Part shown: positions 33,542 to 42,397 of the stretch, in pieces
Position numbering within the stretch: position 1 is the first letter of the stretch
Layout: every line of letters begins with the position of its first letter
NCBI GenBank assembly: GCA_015066085.1
Contig: SVPA01000011.1
Coordinates: 1-45,829, forward strand
Reading direction: 5' to 3'
Source of the DNA: Oscillospiraceae bacterium
Lineage (GTDB): Bacteria > Bacillota > Clostridia > Oscillospirales > Acutalibacteraceae
Length of the DNA stretch: 45,829 nt
Notes under the pieces: model-generated
Database searches by the model: none
Told to the model about the DNA's origin: nothing
Seen by the model: only the letters and a program-made list of their open reading frames with translations
Translations under genes and position numbers: made by a program

Positions 33542-34251
33542 TGGCACAGATAAGAATAGATAAATACCTGTCTGTTGCCCTTGGAATTTCAAGAACAGAG
33601 GCTAAAATACTCCTTCGTTCCGGCACCGTTACGGCAGACGGCGTAAAAATCACCAAGGGTGACGCTAAAATAGATGCTTCGGCTCGGGTATATGTCGGCG
33701 AAGTCAAGGCAAACTATAAAGAACATATATACATTCTTATGAACAAGCCCGAGGGAATTTTGTCGGCGTCGACAGATAAAAGGGTTAAAACGGTTGTCGA
33801 CATTCTGCCTGAAAACCTTAAAAGAGAGGGCCTGTTTCCCGTAGGAAGACTTGATAAAAATACAACGGGACTTCTTATCATTACCGATGACGGAGATTTT
33901 GCCCACAAGGTTACTTCCCCGAAGACCCATACAGAAAAGCGCTACTTTGCCGAACTTGACGGAGAGGTAAAACCCGAGTTTGTTGACATTTTTAAAGAGG
34001 GTGTAACCCTTGTCAGCGGCGAGGTCTGCAAAAGCGCAATACTTGAACCGTCGGGGAAACACTCTGCCTATGTAACGGTGACCGAAGGCAAGTACCATCA
34101 AATAAAAAGAATGTTCGGTACCGTAGGGCTTGGAGTTAACAAACTCCACCGCGAAAGTATCGGAAAACTGACCCTCGATAAATCCCTTTCTTTTGGGGAG
34201 GCAAGGGAACTTGAAGACCAAGAATTGCGGTTAATCTGGGAAAAAAGTTAG
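33541..34251 (+). CDS. rsuA: RsuA-type rRNA pseudouridine synthase
   Basis: Protein of 236 residues with an N-terminal S4 RNA-binding domain (1-55) and the RsuA/RluB/E/F catalytic domain. GRLDKNTTGLL contains the catalytic D105; YHQIKRMFG and LHRESIGKL match the family end. RsuA makes pseudouridine 516 in 16S rRNA, but other members act on 23S rRNA, so the site is inferred. The ATG shares a base with the ispF stop; a longer in-frame start lies inside ispF without a ribosome site. Confidence 0.93.
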   Translation: MAQIRIDKYLSVALGISRTEAKILLRSGTVTADGVKITKGDAKIDASARVYVGEVKANYKEHIYILMNKPEGILSASTDKRVKTVVDILPENLKREGLFPVGRLDKNTTGLLIITDDGDFAHKVTSPKTHTEKRYFAELDGEVKPEFVDIFKEGVTLVSGEVCKSAILEPSGKHSAYVTVTEGKYHQIKRMFGTVGLGVNKLHRESIGKLTLDKSLSFGEARELEDQELRLIWEKS

Positions 34252-34335
34252 GTTTTCTTCTAAATATTGTGCAAAATAAACAAGTGTGTGAACAGATATT
34301 TGTAAATTAAAGTTATAGTATTTTCTCGACACATT

Positions 34336-34344
34336 TGGTATAAT
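34336..34344 (+). promoter_or_regulatory. extended -10 promoter of msmX
   Basis: TGGTATAAT is an extended -10 with no convincing -35 at 17 nt. A GGGTG/CACCC hairpin lies in the leader near 34360-34375. The 152-bp gap before it holds no gene. Confidence 0.55.
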
Positions 34345-34403
34345 ATTATTGCGAAAACGGGTGTATTGCACCCTGTTTCACGATTTTCTAGGAGGCAAAA
34401 TAT

Positions 34404-35546
34404 ATGGCAAGTTTATCACTACGAAATGTTTACAAAAAATACCCTGGCGGTGTAGTGGCTGTTTCTGATTTCAATCTTGAAATCAAAGACAAGGAATTTA
34501 TTATTCTTGTTGGTCCTTCAGGTTGCGGTAAGTCAACCACTCTTCGAATGGTTGCAGGACTTGAAGAAATTTCCGAAGGTGAAATTCTTATCGGCGACCG
34601 CGTAGTTAACGATGTTGCTCCGAAAGACCGCGATATTGCAATGGTTTTCCAGAACTACGCTCTTTATCCCCACATGACCGTTTTTGATAATATGGCTTTC
34701 GGCCTTAAACTTCGTAAAACCCCGAAGGATGAAATTAAAAGACGTGTTGAAGAGGCTGCTCGCATTCTCGACATCTCTCACCTTTTAGAGAGAAAGCCCA
34801 AGGCTCTCTCGGGTGGTCAGCGTCAGCGTGTTGCTCTCGGTCGTGCAATCGTTCGTGAGCCTAAGGTATTCCTTCTTGACGAACCTCTTTCCAACCTCGA
34901 CGCTAAACTCCGTGCCCAGATGCGTACCGAAATTTCTAAACTTCACTTAAAACTCGGAACTACCTTTATCTACGTTACTCACGACCAGACCGAGGCTATG
35001 ACAATGGGTACCAGAATCGTTGTTATGAAGGACGGCTTCATTCAGCAGGTTGATACTCCTCAAAACCTTTACCTCTATCCCGGCAACCTCTTCGTTGCAG
35101 GATTTATCGGTTCTCCCCAGATGAACTTTATCGAGTCTAAACTTCTTAAAGAAGGCAGCGACTTCTTTGTAGAGTTCGGAACCGAAGACACCAAGACCCG
35201 TGCAGGAATTAAATACAAGGTTAAACTTCCTGCTTCCAAAAACAAGGACGGCGTTCTTGATGGATATGTAGGTAAAGAAGTTATTATGGGTATCCGTCCC
35301 GAAGATGTTCACAACGAAGAAGACCTTATCGCACAGTTCCCCGAAGGAATTGTTGAGGCAAACGTTGAAGTTACCGAACTTATGGGTGCTGAAACCTACC
35401 TCTATATGAACTGCGAAGAGCAGACTATCAACGCTCGTGTTAGCCCCACTAACACTGCAAAACCCGGTGACAGAATCAAGATTACTCTTGAACCCGGAAA
35501 GATTCACCTTTTCGATAAAGAAACCGAAAAGACAATCTGCAACTAA
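34404..35546 (+). CDS. msmX: MsmX/UgpC-type sugar ABC transporter ATPase
   Basis: ATPase of 380 residues. Walker A is GPSGCGKST, the signature is LSGGQRQRVALGRA, Walker B VFLLDEPLSNLDA, followed by a C-terminal TOBE/regulatory domain with IRPEDVH. Proteins of this type energise several carbohydrate importers whose operons lack an ATPase. Consistent with that, no permease or binding protein is nearby, and the gene has its own promoter and terminator. GGAGG precedes the ATG. Confidence 0.95.
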   Translation: MASLSLRNVYKKYPGGVVAVSDFNLEIKDKEFIILVGPSGCGKSTTLRMVAGLEEISEGEILIGDRVVNDVAPKDRDIAMVFQNYALYPHMTVFDNMAFGLKLRKTPKDEIKRRVEEAARILDISHLLERKPKALSGGQRQRVALGRAIVREPKVFLLDEPLSNLDAKLRAQMRTEISKLHLKLGTTFIYVTHDQTEAMTMGTRIVVMKDGFIQQVDTPQNLYLYPGNLFVAGFIGSPQMNFIESKLLKEGSDFFVEFGTEDTKTRAGIKYKVKLPASKNKDGVLDGYVGKEVIMGIRPEDVHNEEDLIAQFPEGIVEANVEVTELMGAETYLYMNCEEQTINARVSPTNTAKPGDRIKITLEPGKIHLFDKETEKTICN

Positions 35547-35556
35547 TACTAACCTT

Positions 35557-35585
35557 AAACCGCCGACTTTTGTCGGCGGTTTTCT
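35557..35585 (+). terminator. intrinsic terminator after msmX
   Basis: AACCGCCGAC (35557-35566) pairs with GTCGGCGGTT (35571-35580), a TTTT loop, then a T-rich tail. Confidence 0.92.
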
Positions 35586-35651
35586 TATTGCTGCTCATTT
35601 TTGCTGCCAAAATTTTCTGTTAATTTTTTGTAACTTTTTTATATAAATCTC

Positions 35652-35680
35652 TTGCAAAAAAATCTATTATATTGTACAAT
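35652..35680 (+). promoter_or_regulatory. promoter of the CdaR-like gene and ftsEX
   Basis: TTGCAA (-35, 35652-35657), 17 nt, TACAAT (-10, 35675-35680). The -10 sits inside a 16-bp palindrome. Confidence 0.7.
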
Positions 35681-35683
35681 ATA
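35668..35683. other. 16-bp palindrome over the -10 (possible operator)
   Basis: TATATTGTACAATATA is a perfect palindrome covering the -10 hexamer of the CdaR-like promoter. A dimeric repressor bound here would block transcription; no binding protein is known from the sequence. Confidence 0.45.
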
Positions 35684-35736
35684 TCTGTATAAATTTGTTT
35701 AGCGAAATTATTCCTAAAAGAGAGGACGAATAATTA

Positions 35737-36819
35737 ATGGCAAACCGTTTATTTCAGAGTGTAATTCATCAAATGAAAGATGCAATCGACAGAACAATCG
35801 GTGTCATTGACGACAAGGGAACTGTTATTGCTTGTAGCGAACTTGGAAAAATAGGGGAAACTGTGTCAATTGACTTTGTTAATGCTTCGGCGTCCGAAAC
35901 CTTTATCTCGGGCGGCAGTACATACAAAGCAATCGGCTCGGCTCAACTCGGAGAGTATTTTACTTTCGTCAGCGGAGTTGACCCAATGGCAGAAAAATAT
36001 TGCACGGTGCTTTCTATCGCTTTTTCTAATATTAAATATTATTATGATGAGAAATACGACCGAAGCAACTTTATTAAGAATGTAATTCTTGATAATATTT
36101 TGCCGGGCGATATTTACTTAAAGTCGCGTGAACTTCACTTTAATACCGACGTTTCTCGCACAGTGCTTCTTATCCGTGCTAATGAACCTTCCGATATCGT
36201 TATTTATGATGTTGTTCAAAACCTCTTCCCCGACAAATCTAAAGATTTTGTTATAAGCGTTAACGAAACCGATATTGTTCTTGTTAAAGAACTTTCCCGT
36301 GATATTGAACTTAAAGATGTTGAAAAACTGGCTCTCTCGATTGCCGACACTCTTTCGGGCGAGTTTTATACCGCCGTTTCAATCGGAATAGGTTCTTCGG
36401 TTGAAAGCATCAAAGACCTTGCTAAGTCTTTTAAAGAGGCCCAGGCTTCTCTTGAGGTAGGAAAGGTGTTCGACACCGAAAAGACTATTGTAAGTTACGG
36501 TAATCTCGGTATCGCCCGTCTAATCTATCAACTTCCTACAACCCTTTGTGAAAGTTTTCTCCGCGAGGTCTTCAAGCGTGGTTCAATCCAGAGTCTTGAC
36601 CAAGAAACACTTTTCACTATTCAAAAATTCTTTGAAAACAATCTTAATGTGTCAGAAACCTCTCGTAAACTTTTTGTTCACAGAAACACTTTAGTTTACC
36701 GTCTTGAAAGAATTAAGCGTATAACAGGTCTTGACCTTCGTGAGTTTGACCACGCAATTATCTTCAAAATTGCCCTTATGGTCAATAAATATCTTCAGGC
36801 AAACCCCGTTAAATACTAA
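35737..36819 (+). CDS. CdaR/PucR-type transcriptional regulator
   Basis: Protein of 360 residues. The N-terminal part has a sugar-diacid-recognition-like sensor (RTIGVIDDKGTVIACS), followed by a middle region, and the C-terminal PucR-type helix-turn-helix is clear (about 290-335, FFENNLNVSETSRKLFVHRNTLVYRLERI). Members of this family are activators of sugar-acid or purine use. Here it directly precedes ftsE, so a link to the division module is possible but unproven. AGAGAGGACG precedes the ATG. Confidence 0.85.
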   Translation: MANRLFQSVIHQMKDAIDRTIGVIDDKGTVIACSELGKIGETVSIDFVNASASETFISGGSTYKAIGSAQLGEYFTFVSGVDPMAEKYCTVLSIAFSNIKYYYDEKYDRSNFIKNVILDNILPGDIYLKSRELHFNTDVSRTVLLIRANEPSDIVIYDVVQNLFPDKSKDFVISVNETDIVLVKELSRDIELKDVEKLALSIADTLSGEFYTAVSIGIGSSVESIKDLAKSFKEAQASLEVGKVFDTEKTIVSYGNLGIARLIYQLPTTLCESFLREVFKRGSIQSLDQETLFTIQKFFENNLNVSETSRKLFVHRNTLVYRLERIKRITGLDLREFDHAIIFKIALMVNKYLQANPVKY

Positions 36820-36839
36820 AATTCAACTTAAAATTAAAG

Positions 36840-36857
36840 AAAGGATGACCGAAAATT
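36840..36857 (+). promoter_or_regulatory. ftsE ribosome site with apparent AUU start
   Basis: AAAGGA (36840-36845), 9 nt, then ATT (36855-36857) in the ftsE frame. An in-frame TGA (36846-36848) rules out any start further upstream, and no ATG, GTG or TTG occurs in frame until 37023, past the Walker A motif. An out-of-frame ATG at 36845 abuts the GG of the ribosome site and stops after four codons. Confidence 0.6.
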
Positions 36858-37571
36858 AACTCCGTCGAATCAGCGTCACCCGTAAAACCAATAATTGAGT
36901 TTAAGGGCGTTTCAAAAACCTATAAAACCGGAACCCACGCCCTTAACGATGTTAATATAAGAATAAACCCGGGCGAGTTTGTCTTTGTCGTAGGTGCTTC
37001 GGGTGCTGGTAAATCTACCTTTATGAAACTTATTGTAAGGGAAGAAAAAGCCAACACAGGAAGCCTTATAGTAAACGGCTACGACCTTATGAAAATTAAA
37101 AACCGTCAGGTGCCCCATCTTCGCAGAACAATGGGAATTGTTTTTCAGGACTTCCGCCTTATTCCCACTATGTCGGTCTTTGATAATGTCGCTTTCGCAA
37201 TGCACGTAATCGGCGCCGACCGCCGTCAAATCCGTAAAGATGTTTCGGCGGTTCTTAGTATGGTCGGTCTTGGAAAGAAAGCCCGTTCAATGCCTAACCA
37301 ACTCTCCGGAGGAGAACAGCAGAGAGTCGGCCTTGCAAGAGCACTCGTAAACCGCCCAAGTCTGATAATTGCGGACGAGCCTACGGGAAATGTTGACCCC
37401 AATCTGTCCTACGATATAGTTGCAAAACTAACCGAAATCAATAAGCAGGGCACAACCGTGCTTATGGTAACCCACGACCACAACCTTGTTCGCGACTTTC
37501 AACACCGCGTAATAATGCTTGAAGAGGGTCGTATCGTTGCCGATAATGCCGCAGGAGGTGGAAACATATGA
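36855..37571 (+). CDS. ftsE: cell division ATPase FtsE, apparent AUU start
   Basis: ABC ATPase of 238 residues that with FtsX controls wall hydrolases at the septum. Canonical FtsE motifs are [10 protein letters not shown], Walker [41 protein letters not shown] and [10 protein letters not shown]. The coding frame extends upstream of 37023 to an ATT at 36855 with a well-spaced ribosome site. Starting at 37023 would delete the ATP loop. A 1-nt indel in the AAAATT run is the alternative: deleting one T would join MTEN to NSVESASP. It overlaps ftsX by 4 nt. Confidence 0.9.
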   Translation: MNSVESASPVKPIIEFKGVSKTYKTGTHALNDVNIRINPGEFVFVVGASGAGKSTFMKLIVREEKANTGSLIVNGYDLMKIKNRQVPHLRRTMGIVFQDFRLIPTMSVFDNVAFAMHVIGADRRQIRKDVSAVLSMVGLGKKARSMPNQLSGGEQQRVGLARALVNRPSLIIADEPTGNVDPNLSYDIVAKLTEINKQGTTVLMVTHDHNLVRDFQHRVIMLEEGRIVADNAAGGGNI

Positions 37572-38611
37572 AACTGAGAAGTGTTTCTTACCTTTCTAAA
37601 GAAGGCGTTAAAAATATGTGGGCAAACCGTCTTATGACGGTCGCCTCGGTGGGCGTTCTTGTCGCCTGTATGGTGCTTATCGGTCTTGCAATTCTGGTTT
37701 CACTCAACCTTAATGTTGCAATCGGGAACCTTGAAAAGCAAAATGTTATCCGAGTTTTCTTTAACGATAAAACCTCGGTAATTTACGGTAACGCTTCGGA
37801 AAAATACAACCCTGAAAACAGTCAGTCAACCTCCTCAAATGAGGATAATAAAATTGATTTTGACGCTATCCCCGAAGATGCCTACCTTATTCATAACGAG
37901 GAAGAAGCAAAGGCTCTTTGCGACCGCCTTGCCAAAATTGACAATGTCGCAAATGTTGAGTATGTTTCGGCAGAAGACGCTCTTAAAGAAGTTAAGGAGA
38001 GCGGACAACTTCCCGAAGGCTCGGCAGAATACTTTGATTTTGACGACGAGTACGGAAACCCCATCTCCTGCGGTGCGATAGTTACCCTTGAGGATATGTC
38101 TGTCTTCAGCGAAACCCTTAAAACTATTGAATCGGTCAAGGGTGTTGACGCAACTCAGTCCCACGCTGACATAGCAAACAAAATCAACGCAATCAAAAAC
38201 GGAGTTACAATTGCGGGTGTTTGGATAATTGCAATTCTTCTTATAATTTCTCTTGTAATCGTTTCTAATACTATCCGCGTTACTATGTATAGCCGTAAAC
38301 TTGAAATTTCAATTATGAAAGCGGTCGGTGCAACCAATTCTTTCATTCGACTGCCCTTTATTATCGAAGGCGTAATGATTGGTCTTGTTTCGGCAGTAAT
38401 TTCTATGGGTATTCTCTATTTCTGCTACCGCGTAGCAATTGAAGCAATTTGCTCTGCTCTCGGTAATATGGAAGCAATCAGTTTCCTTTCGGTATTCCCG
38501 CTTATACTCGGTGTTTTCGCCATAATAGGTGTCCTTTCGGGAGTTGTCGGAAGTGTAATTATGATAAGAAAATACCTCAAAAAAGAGGGAAGCGAGTTTA
38601 CAGCAATCTAG
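37568..38611 (+). CDS. ftsX: cell division membrane protein FtsX
   Basis: Membrane protein of 347 residues. The amphipathic start and MWANRLMTVASVGVL lead into the first helix, followed by a long extracellular domain (about 50-200) and three C-terminal helices with ISIMKAVGATNSFIRLPFIIEG, the FtsX/MacB signature. The extracellular domain is longer and more acidic than in Bacillus FtsX, with a Ser/Asn-rich insert near 75-95. It is expected to pass the FtsE ATPase signal to the M23 protein that follows. Confidence 0.95.
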   Translation: MKLRSVSYLSKEGVKNMWANRLMTVASVGVLVACMVLIGLAILVSLNLNVAIGNLEKQNVIRVFFNDKTSVIYGNASEKYNPENSQSTSSNEDNKIDFDAIPEDAYLIHNEEEAKALCDRLAKIDNVANVEYVSAEDALKEVKESGQLPEGSAEYFDFDDEYGNPISCGAIVTLEDMSVFSETLKTIESVKGVDATQSHADIANKINAIKNGVTIAGVWIIAILLIISLVIVSNTIRVTMYSRKLEISIMKAVGATNSFIRLPFIIEGVMIGLVSAVISMGILYFCYRVAIEAICSALGNMEAISFLSVFPLILGVFAIIGVLSGVVGSVIMIRKYLKKEGSEFTAI

Positions 38612-38641
38612 CGGCAAACAAACTAAACGGAGGAAAATATT

Positions 38642-39862
38642 TTGAAACTCAAAAAGGTTATTTCAATTCTTTTATGCGGAATAATGCTTTTTACCTGCTC
38701 TAATATTTCGGTTTACGCCTACACTAAAGACGAGGTGCAAAAAGAAATAGATAGATTAGAGCAGCAGTCACAGCAAATTGCCAACAATATTAAAAAACTG
38801 CAAAAAGACAAGGCTAGCCAAAATAAAATAAAAGCAGAACTCGATAAAAATATTGCAATTCTTCAGCAACAAATAGATATCTGCAATGAAAAAATTTCCC
38901 AGACCAACGCCTCTATCTCCGCTAACGATAAGGAAATCGCAAAACAGCGGGAGAAAATGAGCGGTCAGGTTCAGGAATATAAAAAGAGAATCAGAACCCT
39001 TTATATGTCGGGCAGTACCATCAGCGGAATTGAAGTTCTGCTTGGTGCCGAAGATTTTGCCGATTTTATCGCTCTTTCCCAAGTTTCTCTTAATATTTCA
39101 AGACGAGATAAGAGAATGGTCGACGGTATCGTTAAAGTCATAGAAAAAATTGAAGAAAAGATTGCCGAAAACCGAAAACTTATTGAAGAACAAAAGGAAA
39201 TCAAGGCAACGCTCGATAAAAAGCAAGATGCTCTTGATAAAGAGGTTGCCGAAGTAAATAAGATTATTCGCGGCCTTAACTCTGATATCGCAAGTGAAAA
39301 CAGAGATAATGCTCAAATCCAAAACGAACTCGACCAGTGGAATAGTGTAATGGCTGAACTCAGCAACCCCGGCGGAAGTTCTGCTGTTTTCAACGGAACT
39401 TTCACCTGGCCCGTACCCGGTTTCACCAACCGCACTTCTGACTACGGCGAACGTTGGAACCGACTCCACGCAGGAATTGATATTGCCCAAGCCGGAATTG
39501 CCAACGCAAAGGTTGTTGCCGCTGCGTCGGGAACTGTAACGGTTTATTATAGTGCTTGTACCCACAATTACGGAAAGTATAAAAACGGAAGTGTATACAG
39601 TTGTACTAATAGCAGTGGATACGCTTGTGGCGGTGGCTACGGAAACTACCTTAAAATAGAACACGGCAAGTACAAGGGAGTTCCTTACCGTACGGTTTAT
39701 GCCCACCTTGCCCCGGGAAGCATCTCTGTAAAAAGCGGTCAATATGTAACAAAAGGAACAAAAGTTGGACGCGTAGGAACAACCGGACGCTCAACCGGAT
39801 ATCATCTCCACTTTGAACTTCGTAAAGACGGTGTTCCCCAAAACCCAATGGATTTTTATTGA
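38642..39862 (+). CDS. EnvC-like murein hydrolase with M23 domain
   Basis: Secreted protein of 406 residues. A signal peptide (1-26, ending SVYA) is followed by a long coiled coil (28-240) and a LytM/M23 domain (about 254-406). Zinc ligands H276 and D280 (HAGID) and H388/H390 (YHLHFEL) are all present, so it is probably an active endopeptidase rather than only an activator. Between the first strands is a 28-residue insert (304-331) with C306, C321 and C329. The start is TTG with GGAGGAAAA upstream. Gene order after ftsEX suggests regulation by FtsEX. Confidence 0.92.
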   Translation: MKLKKVISILLCGIMLFTCSNISVYAYTKDEVQKEIDRLEQQSQQIANNIKKLQKDKASQNKIKAELDKNIAILQQQIDICNEKISQTNASISANDKEIAKQREKMSGQVQEYKKRIRTLYMSGSTISGIEVLLGAEDFADFIALSQVSLNISRRDKRMVDGIVKVIEKIEEKIAENRKLIEEQKEIKATLDKKQDALDKEVAEVNKIIRGLNSDIASENRDNAQIQNELDQWNSVMAELSNPGGSSAVFNGTFTWPVPGFTNRTSDYGERWNRLHAGIDIAQAGIANAKVVAAASGTVTVYYSACTHNYGKYKNGSVYSCTNSSGYACGGGYGNYLKIEHGKYKGVPYRTVYAHLAPGSISVKSGQYVTKGTKVGRVGTTGRSTGYHLHFELRKDGVPQNPMDFY

Positions 39863-39874
39863 TGAACTATTAAC

Positions 39875-39900
39875 AACAAGGGGCTTTTGGCCCCTTGTTT
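39875..39900 (+). terminator. terminator-like hairpin
   Basis: AACAAGGGGC (39875-39884) pairs with GCCCCTTGTT (39890-39899). The T-tail is short, so read-through into ctpA is likely. Confidence 0.65.
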
Positions 39901-39921
39901 AAAATACTTTTAAGGAAAAAT

Positions 39922-41124
39922 ATGGAAGATAAGGAAATAATTTTAGAAACTTTAGAGCCAAAACCTAAAAAACAAAAACTCTTTCTAGCCGTAGTTTTAA
40001 CTGCGGTTATAAGTGTTTTACTGAGTTCTACGCTTTTCTATTTTGCCTTTCTTTCCTTTAATAAAAACTCCAAACTTTTGGAACTCGACTCTCTGGTTAA
40101 TAAATATTTTTACGGCCAAGTAAACAACTCCGATTTGCTCGACTCGATTATGTCGGGTTATATGGACGGTCTTGGTGATAAATATGCCGCCTATTATTCG
40201 GCTAATGAAGCGGCCGACCGAAGCAATTCTCTTGCTGGACTCGGTCAGGGAATCGGAATGACGGTAGTTCTCCATCCCGACACCAAAAATATTTATGTGG
40301 TAAATGTATATAACGACGGCCCTGCCGCTAAAGCGGGTATTTTAGCGGGTGACCAGATTTGTGCTATCGATTCGGTTTCAGTTACGGAAATCGGTTATAA
40401 TCAGGCTCTTACCAATATCGTGCGTGAAATTGGAGAAACTGTAGATTTAACCCTGCTTCGTAAAGATAAAACCTTTAATCTAACCGTAGAATATTCCGAG
40501 TTCGTTGCCCAATCAGTCTTTGGAAAAATGATATCTTCGGATATAGGTTATGTTGAAATAACCTCGTTTAATGACGCTACAGTGCCTCAGTTTAAAAATA
40601 CGGTCGACGACCTTCTTGAAAAAGGGGCAAAAGCCCTGATTTTTGACCTTCGTTCAAATGGCGGCGGAACGGTTAATTCGGTTACCCAAATGTTAGACTA
40701 TCTTTGTCCTGAAGGGGTAATTATGACCGTAAAATATAAGGACAAAAGCGAAGAAACAATCGCCCGTTCTGATGAAAACGAAATAGATGTTCCAATGGCA
40801 GTGCTTACAAACTCGGCTACAGCCAGTGCTTCAGAACTTTTTACCGCAAATATTAAAGATTTCGGCAAAGGCATCTCTGTAGGCGAAAAAACCTTCGGAA
40901 AAGGCGTAATGCAAAATACCTATACCCTTAAAGACGGTTCTCAAGCGGTCTTTACGGTTGCCGAATTCTTCCCAAAAAGCAAAATTTCCTTTAATGAAAA
41001 GGGGATTGAGCCCGACATAAAGGTAACCCCCACCGAAGAGGAACTTTTGTATAGGTATATTACCCCAACAGAACAAGACCCTGTGGTTAAAGCCGCAGTA
41101 GATTTTTTAGGCAATCAACAGTAA
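39922..41124 (+). CDS. ctpA: S41 family C-terminal processing peptidase
   Basis: Membrane-anchored serine protease of 400 residues. An N-terminal helix (about 20-45) is followed by a PDZ domain (about 105-190) and a catalytic domain. The Ser/Lys dyad is S302 (NSATASASELF) and K327 (TFGKG); FDLRSNGGGTVNSV is the substrate-strand loop. Such proteases act outside the membrane and often process wall hydrolases, in keeping with the M23 gene next door. The chosen ATG has AAGGAAAAA upstream. Confidence 0.95.
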   Translation: MEDKEIILETLEPKPKKQKLFLAVVLTAVISVLLSSTLFYFAFLSFNKNSKLLELDSLVNKYFYGQVNNSDLLDSIMSGYMDGLGDKYAAYYSANEAADRSNSLAGLGQGIGMTVVLHPDTKNIYVVNVYNDGPAAKAGILAGDQICAIDSVSVTEIGYNQALTNIVREIGETVDLTLLRKDKTFNLTVEYSEFVAQSVFGKMISSDIGYVEITSFNDATVPQFKNTVDDLLEKGAKALIFDLRSNGGGTVNSVTQMLDYLCPEGVIMTVKYKDKSEETIARSDENEIDVPMAVLTNSATASASELFTANIKDFGKGISVGEKTFGKGVMQNTYTLKDGSQAVFTVAEFFPKSKISFNEKGIEPDIKVTPTEEELLYRYITPTEQDPVVKAAVDFLGNQQ

Positions 41125-41146
41125 CTTAAAAGAAAGGAAAAGTACA

Positions 41147-42397
41147 ATGAAACCTAATGAAATAGAAAAAGACAAAAAGCCCAGGGACAGATATGCCCGT
41201 GTAGGTCTTATGTCATTTATCGTTCTTGCCGGCGTAGTTTTGGTTTTCTTTTTTCTTTATAAAATAGATGATGTCAGAAATGCCTTCGGGACCCTCTTTG
41301 ACGTTTTACAGCCTATTATTCTGGGCTTTGTTGTAGCCTATCTTATCAACCCGTTAATGAAATTTTCAGACAAATATCTTGTCAAATTTTTCGTTAATGT
41401 TTGCAAGTTTAAAAAACGCGGTGCTAAAATTGCTCGTTTTATTGCCGTTTTGGTTTCAATAGCCGTATTTATTGCGGCAATCTCCGCTTTAGTTTATTTA
41501 ATTGTACCCGAACTTATAACAAGCGTTGCCAACATAGTTGACACCCTCCCTTCTCAAATAGAATCCACAATCGCTAATATTGAAAAATTCTTCAGCCAAA
41601 ACGATATTTTAGCCTCGGCAATGACGGCTTTTCTTGATTGGGAAAAGAACTTTGTTGAAAAAGACCTTGTTTCGTTCCTTGCTTCCTATGCAAGTCAGGT
41701 TGCCTCGGGTGTTATTAAAACAGCCTCGTTTATCTGGGACTTAATAATCGGAATAATTGTTGCCGCTTATCTTCTTTTCCGAAAAGAGTCCTTTTGTGCC
41801 CAGGCAAAGAAAATTGTCTACGCTTTTGTTAAAAAGCAAACTGCCGACAGTGTTATGGTAGTTGCCAGAAAAAGCAATCATATTTTCAGCGGATTTATAA
41901 ACGGTAAAATTGTTGATTCAATTATTATCGGAATTCTTTGTTATATCGGCGTTTTAATTCTTAAAATGCCTTACCCCGTTTTAGTTTCTGTAATTATCGG
42001 TGTAACCAATGTAATTCCTTTCTTTGGCCCTTATATCGGTGCAATTCCTTGTATAGTGCTTATAGCACTTACAAACCCTTGGCAAGGTCTTTATTTCACT
42101 ATTTTCATAATCTTGCTTCAGCAGTTCGACGGAAACATTTTAGGCCCCAAAATTCTCGGTGACTCAACGGGACTTTCTCCCTTCTGGGTTATCTTCGCAA
42201 TCGTTGTTTGTGGCGGTCTTTTCGGTGTAATCGGAATGATAATCGGCGTACCGCTTTTTGCTATAATTTACTATATAGTTAACGAAACGGTAAGAATGAA
42301 ACTTGAAAAGAAGAATTTACCCGTTGAAACTAAAGATTATATGGCCGAGAGCATAAATTTTATATCCGAAAAAACGGAGGAAGAAATCGGTGAATAA
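41147..42397 (+). CDS. AI-2E family transporter
   Basis: Membrane protein of 416 residues with about eight helices of the AI-2 exporter superfamily. The family signatures are PIILGFVVAYLINPL near the N-terminus and NVIPFFGPYIGAIPC with FDGNILGPKILGDSTGLSPFWVIFAI. Some members export AI-2 or act as Na+/H+ antiporters; a substrate cannot be assigned here. It lies 22 nt after ctpA with an AAAGGAAAAG ribosome site. It overlaps the next gene by 8 nt. Confidence 0.93.
   Translation: MKPNEIEKDKKPRDRYARVGLMSFIVLAGVVLVFFFLYKIDDVRNAFGTLFDVLQPIILGFVVAYLINPLMKFSDKYLVKFFVNVCKFKKRGAKIARFIAVLVSIAVFIAAISALVYLIVPELITSVANIVDTLPSQIESTIANIEKFFSQNDILASAMTAFLDWEKNFVEKDLVSFLASYASQVASGVIKTASFIWDLIIGIIVAAYLLFRKESFCAQAKKIVYAFVKKQTADSVMVVARKSNHIFSGFINGKIVDSIIIGILCYIGVLILKMPYPVLVSVIIGVTNVIPFFGPYIGAIPCIVLIALTNPWQGLYFTIFIILLQQFDGNILGPKILGDSTGLSPFWVIFAIVVCGGLFGVIGMIIGVPLFAIIYYIVNETVRMKLEKKNLPVETKDYMAESINFISEKTEEEIGE

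Noticed and set aside
36845-36859. ATG start giving MTEN as a leader peptide or the true ftsE start
   Set aside because: It stops after four codons, is out of frame with ftsE, and abuts its ribosome site; kept only as the indel alternative.
39098-39742. A 214-codon minus-strand frame opposite the M23 gene
   Set aside because: Low-complexity Ser/Val/Thr content mirrors the coding strand; the plus-strand protein has complete catalytic motifs.
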